Below, one piece after another: positions 52,305 through 62,086 of a stretch of 64,000 bases of DNA. Position 1 is the first letter of the stretch; every line of letters starts with the position of its first letter. This DNA comes from Mucilaginibacter jinjuensis (GTDB lineage: Bacteria > Bacteroidota > Bacteroidia > Sphingobacteriales > Sphingobacteriaceae): contig NZ_CP117167.1 in the NCBI RefSeq assembly GCF_028596025.1, positions 496,001-560,000 of the forward strand, given 5' to 3'. The notes under the pieces are model-generated. The model did no database searches and was not told where the DNA came from. It was given only the letters and a program-made list of their open reading frames with translations. Position numbers and translations under genes: made by a program.

Positions 52305-53159
52305 ATGGCAAAACGCGAAGTTGATATCGTGGTTATCTCTGATGTCCATCTGGGCACTTATGGATGCCACCCTAAAGAATTACTGAAGTACCTCAAAAGT
52401 ATCAAACCCAAAGTACTTGTTTTAAACGGCGATATTATCGACATCTGGCAGTTCAGTAAATCGTACTGGCCAGAAAGCCACATGAAGGTTGTGCGCCGGA
52501 TTCTCAAATTTGTTACCGAAGGCGTTCCCGTTTATTACCTCACCGGTAACCACGACGAAATGCTGCGTAAGTTTGCCGATTTTAACCTCGGTACCTTTCA
52601 ACTCCTCAACAAAGTGGTGCTTAACCTCGATGGTAAAAAAGCCTGGATCTTCCACGGCGATGTATTCGATGTTACCATGCAGCACTCTAAATGGCTGGCC
52701 AAACTGGGCGCGGTTGGTTATGATACGTTAATTATTATCAACAGCATGGTTAACTGGTGCCTTACTTTGTTTGGCCGTCAAAAAATGAGCTTTTCGCAAA
52801 AAATTAAAGGCAAGTTTAAAGATGCGGTTAAGTTTATCAACCACTTTGAGCAAACTGCTGCCGACCTGGCCGTTGATAAAAAATACGACTATGTAATTTG
52901 CGGGCATATCCACCATGCCGAAATCCGTACCATAACGGCTACAGATAACTCAGGCTCTGTATTGTACTTAAACAGTGGCGACTGGGTAGAGAGCCTTACC
53001 GCATTAGAGTATCACGATGGCAAATGGGAAATCTTCAAGTATCAGCCTGCCGACTTTGTGGTTGAGCCTGATGAGGAAGATAAAACTGACGCCGAAGACC
53101 TGGAAAATAAGTTGGATGTGAAAAATCTGTTAGAAAGATTTAGACAAGAGGCAGAATGA
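52305..53159 (+). CDS. LpxH-like metallophosphoesterase (UDP-2,3-diacylglucosamine diphosphatase family)
   Basis: A 284-residue calcineurin-like phosphoesterase. ATG 52305 gives MAKREVDIVVISDVHLG; the in-frame TTG 52284 adds seven non-conserved residues. Metal-binding motifs are VISDVHLGTYG, VLNGDIIDIW, YLTGNHDEMLR, IFHGDVFD and VICGHIHHAEI. The arrangement and length match the UDP-2,3-diacylglucosamine diphosphatase family, which cleaves the lipid A precursor. In Bacteroidota several paralogues exist, so true LpxH activity is probable but not certain. The C-terminus is strongly acidic. Confidence 0.85.
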   Translation: MAKREVDIVVISDVHLGTYGCHPKELLKYLKSIKPKVLVLNGDIIDIWQFSKSYWPESHMKVVRRILKFVTEGVPVYYLTGNHDEMLRKFADFNLGTFQLLNKVVLNLDGKKAWIFHGDVFDVTMQHSKWLAKLGAVGYDTLIIINSMVNWCLTLFGRQKMSFSQKIKGKFKDAVKFINHFEQTAADLAVDKKYDYVICGHIHHAEIRTITATDNSGSVLYLNSGDWVESLTALEYHDGKWEIFKYQPADFVVEPDEEDKTDAEDLENKLDVKNLLERFRQEAE

Positions 53160-53225
53160 CAGTTTGATTTTAAGTGCCAATATCGCTGTTGATTCATTTT
53201 TGATAAATGCCGATATTGTGGTTAA

Positions 53226-53798
53226 ATGAAAAGATCATCATTCGCTATCCTTTGCATTTTTTTAGCCTTTGTAATCTTTATTGTTTGCTATTACATTGCC
53301 GACCGTAAAAAGGTAGACAGAAGAACTTTAACACAAGTGGCTAAAGATACCCGCTTTGATGACGGTGTACCTGCCAGGTTATCGCTATACGATTCGCTAT
53401 CAAATATGATCTTACTGGATGCCGATAGCCTGATAGCAGATGACAGTCAGACTTTTTTCTCCATAAACCCACAAAATGATAGCGTAACCGGTAATAAAAA
53501 GATAAAGGTTATGCCTAATTACACATCAATAAAACAATTGTGCGCTAAAATTGGCGAGCCTTATCTACGCGGTATCGAGTTAGACCGTGTTTACCAGAGT
53601 AATAATTGCGCCCTTAGAATAGCAGTAAATAATAAGCGTTTAGAGCTTAAATCGGGCAGTTATAATGTAAGGCATTGGCTGGAGTATAAAACTTTTCCCA
53701 AATTTGATGGCGGTCTTAATAAATCAAAACGGCTTTCACCAAACTGGAAGTATGTAATTACGTTTAATAAGCGGGTCGATCCGTTCGAAGGCAGATAA
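53226..53798 (+). CDS. Hypothetical membrane-anchored protein
   Basis: A 190-residue protein with one N-terminal membrane helix (about residues 6-25, SFAILCIFLAFVIFIVCYYI) followed by a periplasmic or extracytoplasmic domain. Late segments are LEYKTFPKFDGGLNKSKRLS and WKYVITFNKRVDPFEG. I recognise no family. It lies between the phosphoesterase and a glycosyltransferase gene, all in the same direction, so an envelope role is likely but unproven. Confidence 0.65.
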   Translation: MKRSSFAILCIFLAFVIFIVCYYIADRKKVDRRTLTQVAKDTRFDDGVPARLSLYDSLSNMILLDADSLIADDSQTFFSINPQNDSVTGNKKIKVMPNYTSIKQLCAKIGEPYLRGIELDRVYQSNNCALRIAVNNKRLELKSGSYNVRHWLEYKTFPKFDGGLNKSKRLSPNWKYVITFNKRVDPFEGR

Positions 53799-53832
53799 TA
53801 GCTGAACGCCGGACACTAATTCAAATACACCT

Positions 53833-54837
53833 ATGAAAATATTGTTTGCTATACAGGGTACAGGAAATGGCCACATCAGCCGCGCCCGCGAAGTTGTGCC
53901 CTTGTTGCAGCAGCACGGAGATGTTGATTTGCTGGTAAGCGGCACCCAGGCCGAAGTTTCTTTATCGCAACCATTAAAATATCAATATCATGGTTTCAGC
54001 TTTGTTTTTGGTACGCATGGCGGGGTTGATAAATGGGCCACCTACAAGCTCATGAACCTGCCGCAGCTCTGGAAGGATATGCACAGCCTGCCCCTGCAGC
54101 AATATGATCTGATTGTGAACGATTTTGAGCCGGTGAGCGCCTGGGCTTGTAAACTGCAAAAGGTGCCCTCGGTATCATTGAGCCATCAGTGCTCATTTGT
54201 ATCGCCCAAAACACCACGACCTGGTAAATGGAATTATGCCGAGTGGTTGTTTAAATATTATTCGCCCACCACTTATCATATCGGTTTTCATTTTGAGCAG
54301 TATGATAGCTTTATCCATACCCCGGTAATCCGCAGCGAGATCCGTGCGCTGGAAACTTCAAACAAAGGTCATTATACAGTTTACCTGCCTGCTTATGACG
54401 ATAAAATATTGATTAAACATTTAAGTGAGGTAAAAGATGTGGAATGGCAGGTGTTTTCTAAGAGGCAAAAAACATTGCTTCGCGAGGGCAATGTAACCGT
54501 GATGCCTGTAAGTAACGATGGCTTTAACCAAAGTATGGCCAGCTGTGCTGGTCTGCTCACTGGTGGTGGTTTCGAAGGCCCGGCTGAAGCGCTGTTCCTC
54601 GGTAAAAAAGTAATGATGATACCCATGATGGGGCAGTATGAGCAGCAATGTAATGCCTTAGCGGCGTCTAAACTAGGCGTGCCGGTGGTACACCATATCG
54701 ATAACTATTTTATCCAGCACCTGCAAAAGTGGATTGCCGACGATAAAAAGATCATTGTTGATTTTAAGGATGAGACTGCACAGATTGTAGAAAATATGGT
54801 AAAGCAATACGCTAAACCACAACCGATTTTAGCATAA
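53833..54837 (+). CDS. MurG-like GT-B glycosyltransferase (MJ1255/VC2487-type)
   Basis: A 334-residue GT-B enzyme. The start, MKILFAIQGTGNGHISRARE, is the glycine-rich N-terminal motif of the MJ1255/VC2487 family, and GGGFEGPAEALFLGKKVMMI with MMGQYEQQCNALAASKLGVP forms the UDP-sugar site resembling MurG. It is a cytoplasmic enzyme that probably glycosylates a lipid. It precedes the DUF6427 membrane gene. Confidence 0.85.
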   Translation: MKILFAIQGTGNGHISRAREVVPLLQQHGDVDLLVSGTQAEVSLSQPLKYQYHGFSFVFGTHGGVDKWATYKLMNLPQLWKDMHSLPLQQYDLIVNDFEPVSAWACKLQKVPSVSLSHQCSFVSPKTPRPGKWNYAEWLFKYYSPTTYHIGFHFEQYDSFIHTPVIRSEIRALETSNKGHYTVYLPAYDDKILIKHLSEVKDVEWQVFSKRQKTLLREGNVTVMPVSNDGFNQSMASCAGLLTGGGFEGPAEALFLGKKVMMIPMMGQYEQQCNALAASKLGVPVVHHIDNYFIQHLQKWIADDKKIIVDFKDETAQIVENMVKQYAKPQPILA

Positions 54838-54850
54838 GCGGTTTTTGTGG

Positions 54851-54858
54851 TATCTTTG
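54851..54858 (+). promoter_or_regulatory. Candidate -7 element for the DUF6427 gene
   Basis: TATCTTTG fits TAnnTTTG and ends 15 bases before the ATG at 54874, just beyond the preceding stop codon. A T-run stands where the -33 box would be. Confidence 0.5.
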
Positions 54859-54873
54859 CGCCAGCGTTCATAA

Positions 54874-55860
54874 ATGATCAATCTTTTCAGAATATACAAC
54901 CCCTTAAATGTTATATGGCTGGCTCTGGTATTGCTTGTTGTGCGCATGGGCTACATTATTAAAGCGCCGGATCATCTCGATTTTATCTTTGTTGAATCAT
55001 TTACCCGCTCGCTGGTACCGGTAGCTTACGAAAACTACTTTTCGCCTTCGGCCAATATTATGGTTGCGGCTATTTTGGTGTTCGGCCAGGCTTTGCTGCT
55101 TAATTATCTTATTAACTTTTATAATCTGTTAGGCAAGCCCAGCTTTTTGCCGGGGCTGATGTTTATCGTAGCCTCAAGCCTGTTTACGCCTTTTCTGATC
55201 CTCAGCCCGCCGTTGATCTGCAATTTCCTGATTTTGTGGATGCTGTTTAAAATGTTCGGCCTATATAAAACAGATAATGCCAAATCAACAGCTTACGATC
55301 TGGGAATGATTGTGGCGCTGGGCTCGCTCATTTACCTGCCTTTTATTTATTTAATATTAGGTGTTTGGATAGCGCTGGTACTGTTCCGCCCCTTTGATAT
55401 CCGCGATTGGATGGCCAGCGTGTTTGGCTACGTTACCGTTTTTTTCTTTCTGGCGGTTTACTACTACCTCAATAATAAGCTCAGTACCTTTTATACTATA
55501 TGGTTGCCGCTGGGTACGCGGTTCCCTAATAGTATCCATATTAACCAGTATAGTTACCTTATCCTGGTGCCTGTAATCGTTATTTTCGTACTGTGTTTCT
55601 TTAAAATACAGCAGGTTTTTTATAAAAGCTATGTGCAGGTACGTAAATCGTATCAGCTGCTGCTGTTGCTTTTTATTATCGGCGCAGGTGCATTTTATGT
55701 AGAGGCCGAGTTTAAATTAAATCACTTTTTATTGTGTGCTGTACCCACAGCGGTATTTTTTGCCTACTATTTTTTGTATGCAACAAAGCGCTGGTTCTAT
55801 GAAGTTTTGTTTTTACTGCTGGTTTGCAGCATAATTTATTTTCAGTTTAACACTTTTTAA
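54874..55860 (+). CDS. DUF6427 family polytopic membrane protein
   Basis: A 328-residue hydrophobic protein with about ten helices, starting MINLFRIYNPLNVIWLALVL. The segment ILGVWIALVLFRPFDIRDWM in the middle is a repeated feature of this Bacteroidota-specific family. Its position just upstream of purQ in the same direction is conserved as far as I recall. No activity is known. Confidence 0.75.
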   Translation: MINLFRIYNPLNVIWLALVLLVVRMGYIIKAPDHLDFIFVESFTRSLVPVAYENYFSPSANIMVAAILVFGQALLLNYLINFYNLLGKPSFLPGLMFIVASSLFTPFLILSPPLICNFLILWMLFKMFGLYKTDNAKSTAYDLGMIVALGSLIYLPFIYLILGVWIALVLFRPFDIRDWMASVFGYVTVFFFLAVYYYLNNKLSTFYTIWLPLGTRFPNSIHINQYSYLILVPVIVIFVLCFFKIQQVFYKSYVQVRKSYQLLLLLFIIGAGAFYVEAEFKLNHFLLCAVPTAVFFAYYFLYATKRWFYEVLFLLLVCSIIYFQFNTF

Positions 55861-55893
55861 CTTTTACATTCGTTCAGGTTCAAGGTGTTGTAT

Positions 55894-55901
55894 TAGTTTT
55901 G
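55894..55901 (+). promoter_or_regulatory. Candidate -7 element of purQ
   Basis: TAGTTTTG fits TAnnTTTG and ends 4 bases before the purQ ATG, which would make the transcript leaderless or nearly so. TTC at 55869-55871 is a weak -33 match. Confidence 0.45.
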
Positions 55902-55905
55902 TATC

Positions 55906-56598
55906 ATGAAGTTTGGTGTAGTCATTTTCCCGGGTTCTAACTGCGATGAGGATATCATTTACGTATTAGAGCATGTATTAGGTCAGCAAGTTGTAAGGTT
56001 ATGGCATAAAGACCATGATTTGCAAGGGGCCGAATTTATTGTTTTACCAGGCGGTTTCTCTTTTGGAGATTATCTGCGCTCTGGTGCAATTGCGCGTTTT
56101 TCGCCAATTATGCAGGAGGTGGTAAAGTTTGCTGCTAATGGCGGCTATGTAATGGGTATCTGCAATGGTTTCCAGATTTTGGTTGAAGCCCATTTATTAC
56201 CGGGTGTGTTGCTGCATAATAACAACCGCAAGTTTGTTTGCAACAACATTTACTTAAAGCCAGAGACTACAAACTCAATGCTTACCGCACAGGCCGATTT
56301 AAACCAGGCATTAAAAATCCCGGTTGCGCATGGCGAAGGCAATTATTTTGCTGATGCTGATACGCTGAAAGCCCTTAATGATAATGACCAGGTATTGTTT
56401 AGATACTGCGACGAAAATGCTAACGTAACGGATGCCGCTAACTTTAACGGATCTATCCAAAATATTGCCGGTGTTTGTAATACTGCCCGTAACGTGTTTG
56501 GCTTAATGCCACACCCCGAGCGTGCTGCAGAAACGCTGGTAGGTAACCAGGATGGTTTGGTAATTTTTGAATCTATATTATCGCTGGTTAAAGCGTAA
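55906..56598 (+). CDS. purQ: Phosphoribosylformylglycinamidine synthase subunit PurQ
   Basis: A 230-residue class I glutamine amidotransferase that supplies ammonia for step four of purine synthesis. GVVIFPGSNCDEDIIYV starts the fold, the nucleophile is Cys86 in MGICNGFQIL, and MPHPERAAE near the end holds His and Glu of the triad. The partner subunits PurL and PurS are not in the window. It shares one base with coaX. Confidence 0.95.
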   Translation: MKFGVVIFPGSNCDEDIIYVLEHVLGQQVVRLWHKDHDLQGAEFIVLPGGFSFGDYLRSGAIARFSPIMQEVVKFAANGGYVMGICNGFQILVEAHLLPGVLLHNNNRKFVCNNIYLKPETTNSMLTAQADLNQALKIPVAHGEGNYFADADTLKALNDNDQVLFRYCDENANVTDAANFNGSIQNIAGVCNTARNVFGLMPHPERAAETLVGNQDGLVIFESILSLVKA

Positions 56599-57338
56599 TG
56601 CCCAACCTGGTTATTGATATCGGTAATACGCAAACCAAGCTGGCCGTTTTTAATGATCAGGAAATGGTTTGGTTTGGCCACCAGGAGATTACAGATGCTG
56701 AAGCTATCAACAACATTATAGCAAAGCACGGGATCGAAAAGGTGATTGCATCATCAGTAAAAAAAGACCAGGACTGGCAGCAACAGCTCAGCAAGCAAAG
56801 TAAATTATATCTGTTTAATTACCAGATGGCCAAATCGGTGCACAACCATTACCGTACACCGCAAACATTGGGTTTAGACAGGCTTGCCGCAGTAGCAGGT
56901 GCGGCTGATATGTATCCCGGTACTGCAAGTTTGGTAATAGATGCGGGCACCTGCATTACTTATGATTACATAGATGCCGGTAAAAATTACGCGGGCGGCA
57001 GTATATCACCGGGGTTAAACATGCGCTACGAAGCCATGCACAATTATACCGACGGTTTGCCGTTGGTAAGCAAAGACGAAACGTTTAACCGCAACTTTGG
57101 AGATGACACCACATCGGCCATGGTATCGGGGACACAAAATGGCATAAAATACGAAGTGGAAGGGTTTATAGACAGCTATCAAAAACAGCAGCCCAACCTT
57201 AATATTATATTAACCGGAGGCGACGGTGTTTTTTTGGATACTCTGTTGAAAAATAGCATCTTTGCCCCCTATATTAAAATTGAACCTTACCTTGTTTTAC
57301 GGGGTTTAAACGCAGTTATTAAAGAGCATAATGATTAA
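56598..57338 (+). CDS. coaX: Type III pantothenate kinase
   Basis: A 246-residue kinase of the ASKHA fold that starts coenzyme A synthesis. LVIDIGNTQTKLAVF is the phosphate-1 loop, LVIDAGTCITYDYID the phosphate-2 loop, and GGSISPGLNMRYEAMHNYTD follows. It starts on the last base of purQ and overlaps the outer-membrane protein gene by 8 bases, so the three are co-translated. Length is normal for CoaX. Confidence 0.96.
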   Translation: MPNLVIDIGNTQTKLAVFNDQEMVWFGHQEITDAEAINNIIAKHGIEKVIASSVKKDQDWQQQLSKQSKLYLFNYQMAKSVHNHYRTPQTLGLDRLAAVAGAADMYPGTASLVIDAGTCITYDYIDAGKNYAGGSISPGLNMRYEAMHNYTDGLPLVSKDETFNRNFGDDTTSAMVSGTQNGIKYEVEGFIDSYQKQQPNLNIILTGGDGVFLDTLLKNSIFAPYIKIEPYLVLRGLNAVIKEHND

Positions 57339-58662
57339 AAATATCCGTTTTATAGTACTATTTCTGTTGGCTGTGTCTGCTTCTGCAGTGGTTATGGCCC
57401 AATCAACTGCTACTACAAGTTCCCCTTATTCAAAATATGGTTTAGGTTTATTAAGTGATCCTACATTGCCGCAAACTACAGCAATGGGTGGTATCGCAAC
57501 AGGTGTTAACCGCATAAACGGTTACAACAACATCAACTCACAAAACCCGGCATCGTATGGTTTTATCAACTTTACTACTATTGATGTTGGTGTTTACAGC
57601 ACGTTTACCACCTTAAAGCAAGATGGCAGTGGCTCGCAAAGTAATGCCAATTTCAGGTTAAGCCACGTTGCTTTCGCTATCCCTGTTAGTAAAAAATCGG
57701 CATTAAGCTTTGGTTTGCAACCATATTCAGAGCTGGGTTATAATTATGTACAATCCAAATCAAACCTGGGTACTACTTCGCCAACTGATACCAATGCCGT
57801 AAATAATATTTATAGCGGCGATGGCGGCTTATCAAAAGCTTACCTGGGTTACGGGTTTAATTTATTCAAAGGCCTTTATTTGGGTGGTAACGTATCGTAT
57901 ATATTTGGTAACCTGCAGCAGTATCGTTCGGTAGAAATACCTAACCTGCCGGGTAACTTAAATTCGCGTATTGAAGAAAGCAACCAGGTTGGCGGCCTTA
58001 ACTACGATTTCGGTGCGCAATATTCTATCGATATTAAAGAGGGTACGCATTTAACCTTCGGTTATTCGGGTTCGGCATCAACCAATCTTCATTCTACTTA
58101 CAGGTATGTAGCCAGTTTGTATCAGAAAGATTTTACCACCGGCGACGAAAGCGTAGCTGCCGATACTATTGTTAACCAAACACAAAGCGGCGCTAAAATT
58201 AAATTACCTTTAATTAACCACTTCGGTATTACCTTCCAAAAAGATGGTAAATTTTTAGTGGGGGCCGATTATAGCACCGGTAAATGGTCATCTCTAACCA
58301 TTGCAGGTGTAAACCAGGATTTACAAAACACACAAGCTATAAATGTAGGTGGTCAGTTTACACCAAACGCCAACCAGCTGCACAATTATTTTGCGGCTGT
58401 TGATTACCGTTTAGGTTTCAACTACCAAAAAACTTATGTTAATGTTGATGGTACCAGCATTAACCAAAAGGCAATAACCTTTGGTTTTGGTTTCCCGCTG
58501 GCGCCAAATAACCAGGGCCTTAGTTTCTACAAAATCAACTTTGCTGCCGAAATTGGCCAGCGCGGTACTTTGGCAAACGGCCTTATCAAAGAGAACTATT
58601 ACAACTTTCACTTAGGTTTTACGCTTAATGATAAGTGGTTCCGTAAGTACAAGTTCGATTAA
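57331..58662 (+). CDS. Outer-membrane beta-barrel protein
   Basis: A 443-residue protein with a signal peptide (cleavage near VVMAQST), then repeated amphipathic strands: SPYSKYGLGLLSDPTLPQTT, FINFTTIDVGVYSTFTTLK, KSALSFGLQPYSELGYNYVQ, and a final FHLGFTLNDKWFRKYKFD. The start is close to the FadL-like/PorV-type barrels, with an AMGG motif after a short N-terminal segment. It overlaps coaX by 8 bases and precedes lptC, a neighbourhood that often recurs in Bacteroidota. Possible roles are lipid transport or envelope stability. Confidence 0.8.
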   Translation: MIKNIRFIVLFLLAVSASAVVMAQSTATTSSPYSKYGLGLLSDPTLPQTTAMGGIATGVNRINGYNNINSQNPASYGFINFTTIDVGVYSTFTTLKQDGSGSQSNANFRLSHVAFAIPVSKKSALSFGLQPYSELGYNYVQSKSNLGTTSPTDTNAVNNIYSGDGGLSKAYLGYGFNLFKGLYLGGNVSYIFGNLQQYRSVEIPNLPGNLNSRIEESNQVGGLNYDFGAQYSIDIKEGTHLTFGYSGSASTNLHSTYRYVASLYQKDFTTGDESVAADTIVNQTQSGAKIKLPLINHFGITFQKDGKFLVGADYSTGKWSSLTIAGVNQDLQNTQAINVGGQFTPNANQLHNYFAAVDYRLGFNYQKTYVNVDGTSINQKAITFGFGFPLAPNNQGLSFYKINFAAEIGQRGTLANGLIKENYYNFHLGFTLNDKWFRKYKFD

Positions 58663-58676
58663 TCATAGCGCTTTAA

Positions 58677-59255
58677 ATGCTTTACAGGTTTAAGTACACG
58701 GTTAAGCTTTTTATTTGGCCGCTTATGCTTGCCACAAGCTTATTATGTGCCTGTGAAAACGATCTGAAGAAAATTCATGAGATCTCGGCCAAAGAGACCG
58801 ATAAGCCCATTGAACGTACAACCGGTGTAAAGGTAACCTATAGCGATTCGGCCCACGTAAAAGCTATCATGGAAACACCTTTGCTTATCCATTACAAAAC
58901 CCAAAGCCCTTATTACGAGATGACCAAGGGTGTTAAGGTTACTTTTTTGGATAGCGCGGGCACTATTTCAAGCGTAATTACATCAGAATATGCTACCTAT
59001 CAGGAAGGCAAGAAACTGATAGAGCTGGATAAAAACGTGGTGGCTAAAAATGTTAAAGGCGATACATTTAAGTCGGAGCAATTAATCTGGGACCAAACTA
59101 CCCGCAAGGTTACCTCGCAAAAGCCGGTAACAATTATCACTACAGACGGTAGTATAATCAACGGATCATCCCTGGTTACGAATGAAAAATTCGATCCCTG
59201 GGAAATCCCAAACACCAACGGAAAATTTAATGTGAAGCAAAACATTTCGCAGTAA
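58677..59255 (+). CDS. lptC: LPS export protein LptC
   Basis: A 192-residue protein with a lipoprotein-like signal (LATSLLCAC, the last Cys being the likely lipid site) and an LptA/LptC-type beta-jellyroll: GVKVTYSDSAHVKAIMETPL, YYEMTKGVKVTFLDSAG, ATYQEGKKLIELDKNV and TSQKPVTIITTDGSI. It would pass lipopolysaccharide from the inner-membrane LptBFG to LptA. It lies 14 bases after the outer-membrane barrel gene and before the PPIase gene. Confidence 0.9.
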   Translation: MLYRFKYTVKLFIWPLMLATSLLCACENDLKKIHEISAKETDKPIERTTGVKVTYSDSAHVKAIMETPLLIHYKTQSPYYEMTKGVKVTFLDSAGTISSVITSEYATYQEGKKLIELDKNVVAKNVKGDTFKSEQLIWDQTTRKVTSQKPVTIITTDGSIINGSSLVTNEKFDPWEIPNTNGKFNVKQNISQ

Positions 59256-59370
59256 AACATTGTTTTGCAGCGATTAAATTTTGTGATGTAATATTTTGGT
59301 AAAAATTGTATCTTGCGCGCTCTTTTAACTTTAGGAAGTAGAAATTATTATAAAAAAGTAAAATAGGTAT

Positions 59371-61488
59371 ATGGGTTTAATGAGTTTTTTGCGCAACCGT
59401 ATGGGGACTATTGTAGTCATTATTATCGGTTTAGCACTTTTTGCGTTTATAGCGGGGGAAGTTGTGCAGTATGGCAAATCTTTTTTCTCTGGCGATCAAA
59501 CCACAGTTGGTGAAATCGGCGGTGAAAAAATTAAGTATGAGGCATTTAATGCCAGGTTAGATCAAAACACAAAACAGTATCAGCAGCAGTTTGGGCAAAG
59601 CCTTACGCCGCAGTTAACCAGTTATGTACAAAACATCACCTGGAACCAATATTTAAGCCAGATCATCTTCAAAAAGGAAGTTGAAAAAATTGGCATCGTT
59701 GTAGGTACAGATGAAACACGCAGCATGGTTAGCGGTACCAACCCTGACCCTGAGATTGCACGTAACTTTACCAATCAGCAAACCGGCCAGTTAGACCGCG
59801 CACAGCTGAACCAGTTTTTAAACAACATCCAGAACGCGCCTGCATCAGACCCGATGAAAGCGCAGTGGGCAGATTTTGTAGCTTCACGTATCGATGCCAA
59901 AAAAATGGAGAAATACCTGGCAGTTATACACAACGGTTTATATGTAAACTCGCTTGAGGCAAAAGACGATTACGAAGCTAAAAACAAACTGGCTAACTTT
60001 AAATACGTAACCCTTAACTACGCTTCAATCCCAGATAGTAAGGTTACTGTTACCGATGCCGATTACCAGAGCTACTATGATGAACACAAAGCATCATTTA
60101 AAAACCCTGCTGAGTTAAGAACCTTTAAATATGTAGCATTTAACGCTGCTCCATCTAAAGAAGATACTGCTGCTATTAAAGTACAGGCTGATAAACTGGC
60201 TGCTGATTTTAAAGCAAGCACAAACGATTCATTATTTGTACAGATCAACGCTATCGATGCGGTTAACAAAGCTCCTTTAGCTTTCCAGCGCAAAGGTCAG
60301 TTAGATCCGAAAATCGATTCAGTAATGTTCGGCGCAGCTAAAGGTTTTGTATACGGCCCTTACGTTTCTAACGGAAGCTATAAAGTATCGAAACTGGTTG
60401 ACGAGCGTGTTGGCCCGGATTCTGTAAAAGCACGTCACATTTTGCTTAACCCGCAAACTGAAGGTGGTTTACCTAAAACACTTGCAAAAGCAGATTCAAT
60501 CAAGAAATTATTAGAAGGCGGTAAGTCATTTGCTGATCTGGCAAAAATGTACTCTATCGATAAAGCCTCTGCCGAAAAAGGTGGCGATTTAGGTACTTTC
60601 GGTCGTGGTGCTATGGTGCCTGTGTTTGAAGATGCAGCATTTGCAGGCAAACCGGGCGAAATTAAAGTAATTACAAGCCAGTTTGGTGTTCACATCCTGA
60701 ACATCGAAGAGCAAAAAGGTTCATCAAAAGTAGTTAAAGTGGCTACTGTTGACAGACCATTACTGGCCAGCAGCAAAACACAATCTGAAGCATTTGCTAA
60801 AGCTCAAAGCTTCCTTTCTCAGGCTAACGCAGGTAACTTTGATGCAGAAGCTAAAAAAGCAGGTTTAGAAGTAAAAACTGCTACCGATGTTAACGGTTTA
60901 GCATCAGCACTGCCAGGTTTAGATAATGCACGTGAAATTGTGAAATGGGCATTTAAAGCAGAGAATGGCGATATTGCTGATAAAGCATTTACCGTAGGTA
61001 CCCAATACGTTGTACCCCGTGTAACCGAAATTAAACCAGAAGGTACTTTAGCATTAGAGGCTGTTAAAAAGCAAATTGCACCGGCTGTATTAAACATTGT
61101 AAAAGCAAAACAATTAAGCGAGAAATTACAGGCAGCAGCTAATGGCGCTTCTTCAATTGATCAGGTTGCTCAAAAAGCAGGTACTACAGTTGTGCCTATC
61201 CAAAACATAGTGTTTGCTAACCCTGTATTGCCAGGTATCGCTCAGGAAAATAAACTGATCGGTTCTATCTTCGGTTCACAGCCAAATAAAGTAAGCAAAG
61301 TGATTGAAGGCGATCACGGTGTTTATGTGTATGTAGTTGATAGCTTTATCAATCCTGCACCATTAACCAACGCGGTTAGAGAGAAACAAACCATTAACCA
61401 GGCTTTATTGCAACGTGCCGACAACCAGGTGTTCGATGCGCTGAAAGATAAGGCGAATGTAAAAGATTACCGCGCTAAATTCTTATAA
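59371..61488 (+). CDS. SurA/PpiD-like periplasmic peptidyl-prolyl isomerase
   Basis: A 705-residue protein with an N-terminal membrane anchor (MGTIVVIIIGLALFAFIAGE), a SurA-N-like chaperone region (about 40-220) and a parvulin domain near residues 345-450: ARHILLNPQTEG, SFADLAKMYSIDKASAEKGG, LGTFGRGAMVPVFEDAAFAG and FGVHILNIEEQKG. It should help outer-membrane proteins fold. A long C-terminal helical region with a PpiD-like layout follows. It has a 115-base upstream gap and ends at a terminator. Confidence 0.93.
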   Translation: MGLMSFLRNRMGTIVVIIIGLALFAFIAGEVVQYGKSFFSGDQTTVGEIGGEKIKYEAFNARLDQNTKQYQQQFGQSLTPQLTSYVQNITWNQYLSQIIFKKEVEKIGIVVGTDETRSMVSGTNPDPEIARNFTNQQTGQLDRAQLNQFLNNIQNAPASDPMKAQWADFVASRIDAKKMEKYLAVIHNGLYVNSLEAKDDYEAKNKLANFKYVTLNYASIPDSKVTVTDADYQSYYDEHKASFKNPAELRTFKYVAFNAAPSKEDTAAIKVQADKLAADFKASTNDSLFVQINAIDAVNKAPLAFQRKGQLDPKIDSVMFGAAKGFVYGPYVSNGSYKVSKLVDERVGPDSVKARHILLNPQTEGGLPKTLAKADSIKKLLEGGKSFADLAKMYSIDKASAEKGGDLGTFGRGAMVPVFEDAAFAGKPGEIKVITSQFGVHILNIEEQKGSSKVVKVATVDRPLLASSKTQSEAFAKAQSFLSQANAGNFDAEAKKAGLEVKTATDVNGLASALPGLDNAREIVKWAFKAENGDIADKAFTVGTQYVVPRVTEIKPEGTLALEAVKKQIAPAVLNIVKAKQLSEKLQAAANGASSIDQVAQKAGTTVVPIQNIVFANPVLPGIAQENKLIGSIFGSQPNKVSKVIEGDHGVYVYVVDSFINPAPLTNAVREKQTINQALLQRADNQVFDALKDKANVKDYRAKFL

Positions 61489-61510
61489 GAATAAATAAGC
61501 GTAATTTTAT

Positions 61511-61548
61511 ATCCGGAACAGCGTTATAGTACCTGTTCCGGATTTTTT
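61511..61548 (+). terminator. Rho-independent terminator after the PPIase gene
   Basis: ATCCGGAACA (61511-61520) pairs with TGTTCCGGAT (61534-61543), followed by TTTTTAT. It lies 22 bases after the stop codon. Confidence 0.9.
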
Positions 61549-61561
61549 ATTTTAAGGAGCT

Positions 61562-62077
61562 ATGGAAATTCAGGAAAATTTTGTGAATAAGGTTGCCCAA
61601 AGCGGATTAGTAACGCTTGATCCCGCCGATTTTTATCCGGCTGGCGAACGTGTGATCTATGATATAGCCGAGAACCTGTACATGGGTTTAATATTGCGTG
61701 AGAAAGATTTCAGGGAGTTTGTAAAAGGACACGACTGGGCACAGTACCAGGATAAAATAGTAGGTATCACTTGCAGCGCCGATGCCATTGTACCGGCCTG
61801 GGCATTTATGTTGCTGGCTAACCGTATTGCGCCTTATGCCAAAGAGGTAGTTTTTGGCGATGCTGATACCGTTGAATCAAAATTGTTTGAACGCCAGATA
61901 GAGAAAATGGATTTCGAGCAATACCGCGATCAGCGTTTGGTATTAAAAGGTTGTGGCGATGTGCCTGTACCTACTGCGGCTTACGTAGCTTTAACAGCTA
62001 AACTAACCCCATTAGCTAAAAGCCTGATGTTTGGCGAACCATGCTCAACTGTACCTATTTATAAAAGGAAAGATTAA
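61562..62077 (+). CDS. DUF2480 family protein
   Basis: A 171-residue soluble protein. ENFVNKVAQSGLVTLDPADF, RVIYDIAENLYMGLILREKD and the later VLKGCGDVPVPTAAYVALTA match the Bacteroidota DUF2480 family. No enzyme motif is obvious. An AAGGAG ribosome-binding sequence stands 2 to 8 bases before its ATG, unusually strong for this genome. It is followed 9 bases later by a DUF3108 gene. Confidence 0.85.
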   Translation: MEIQENFVNKVAQSGLVTLDPADFYPAGERVIYDIAENLYMGLILREKDFREFVKGHDWAQYQDKIVGITCSADAIVPAWAFMLLANRIAPYAKEVVFGDADTVESKLFERQIEKMDFEQYRDQRLVLKGCGDVPVPTAAYVALTAKLTPLAKSLMFGEPCSTVPIYKRKD

Positions 62078-62086
62078 AGCTAATAG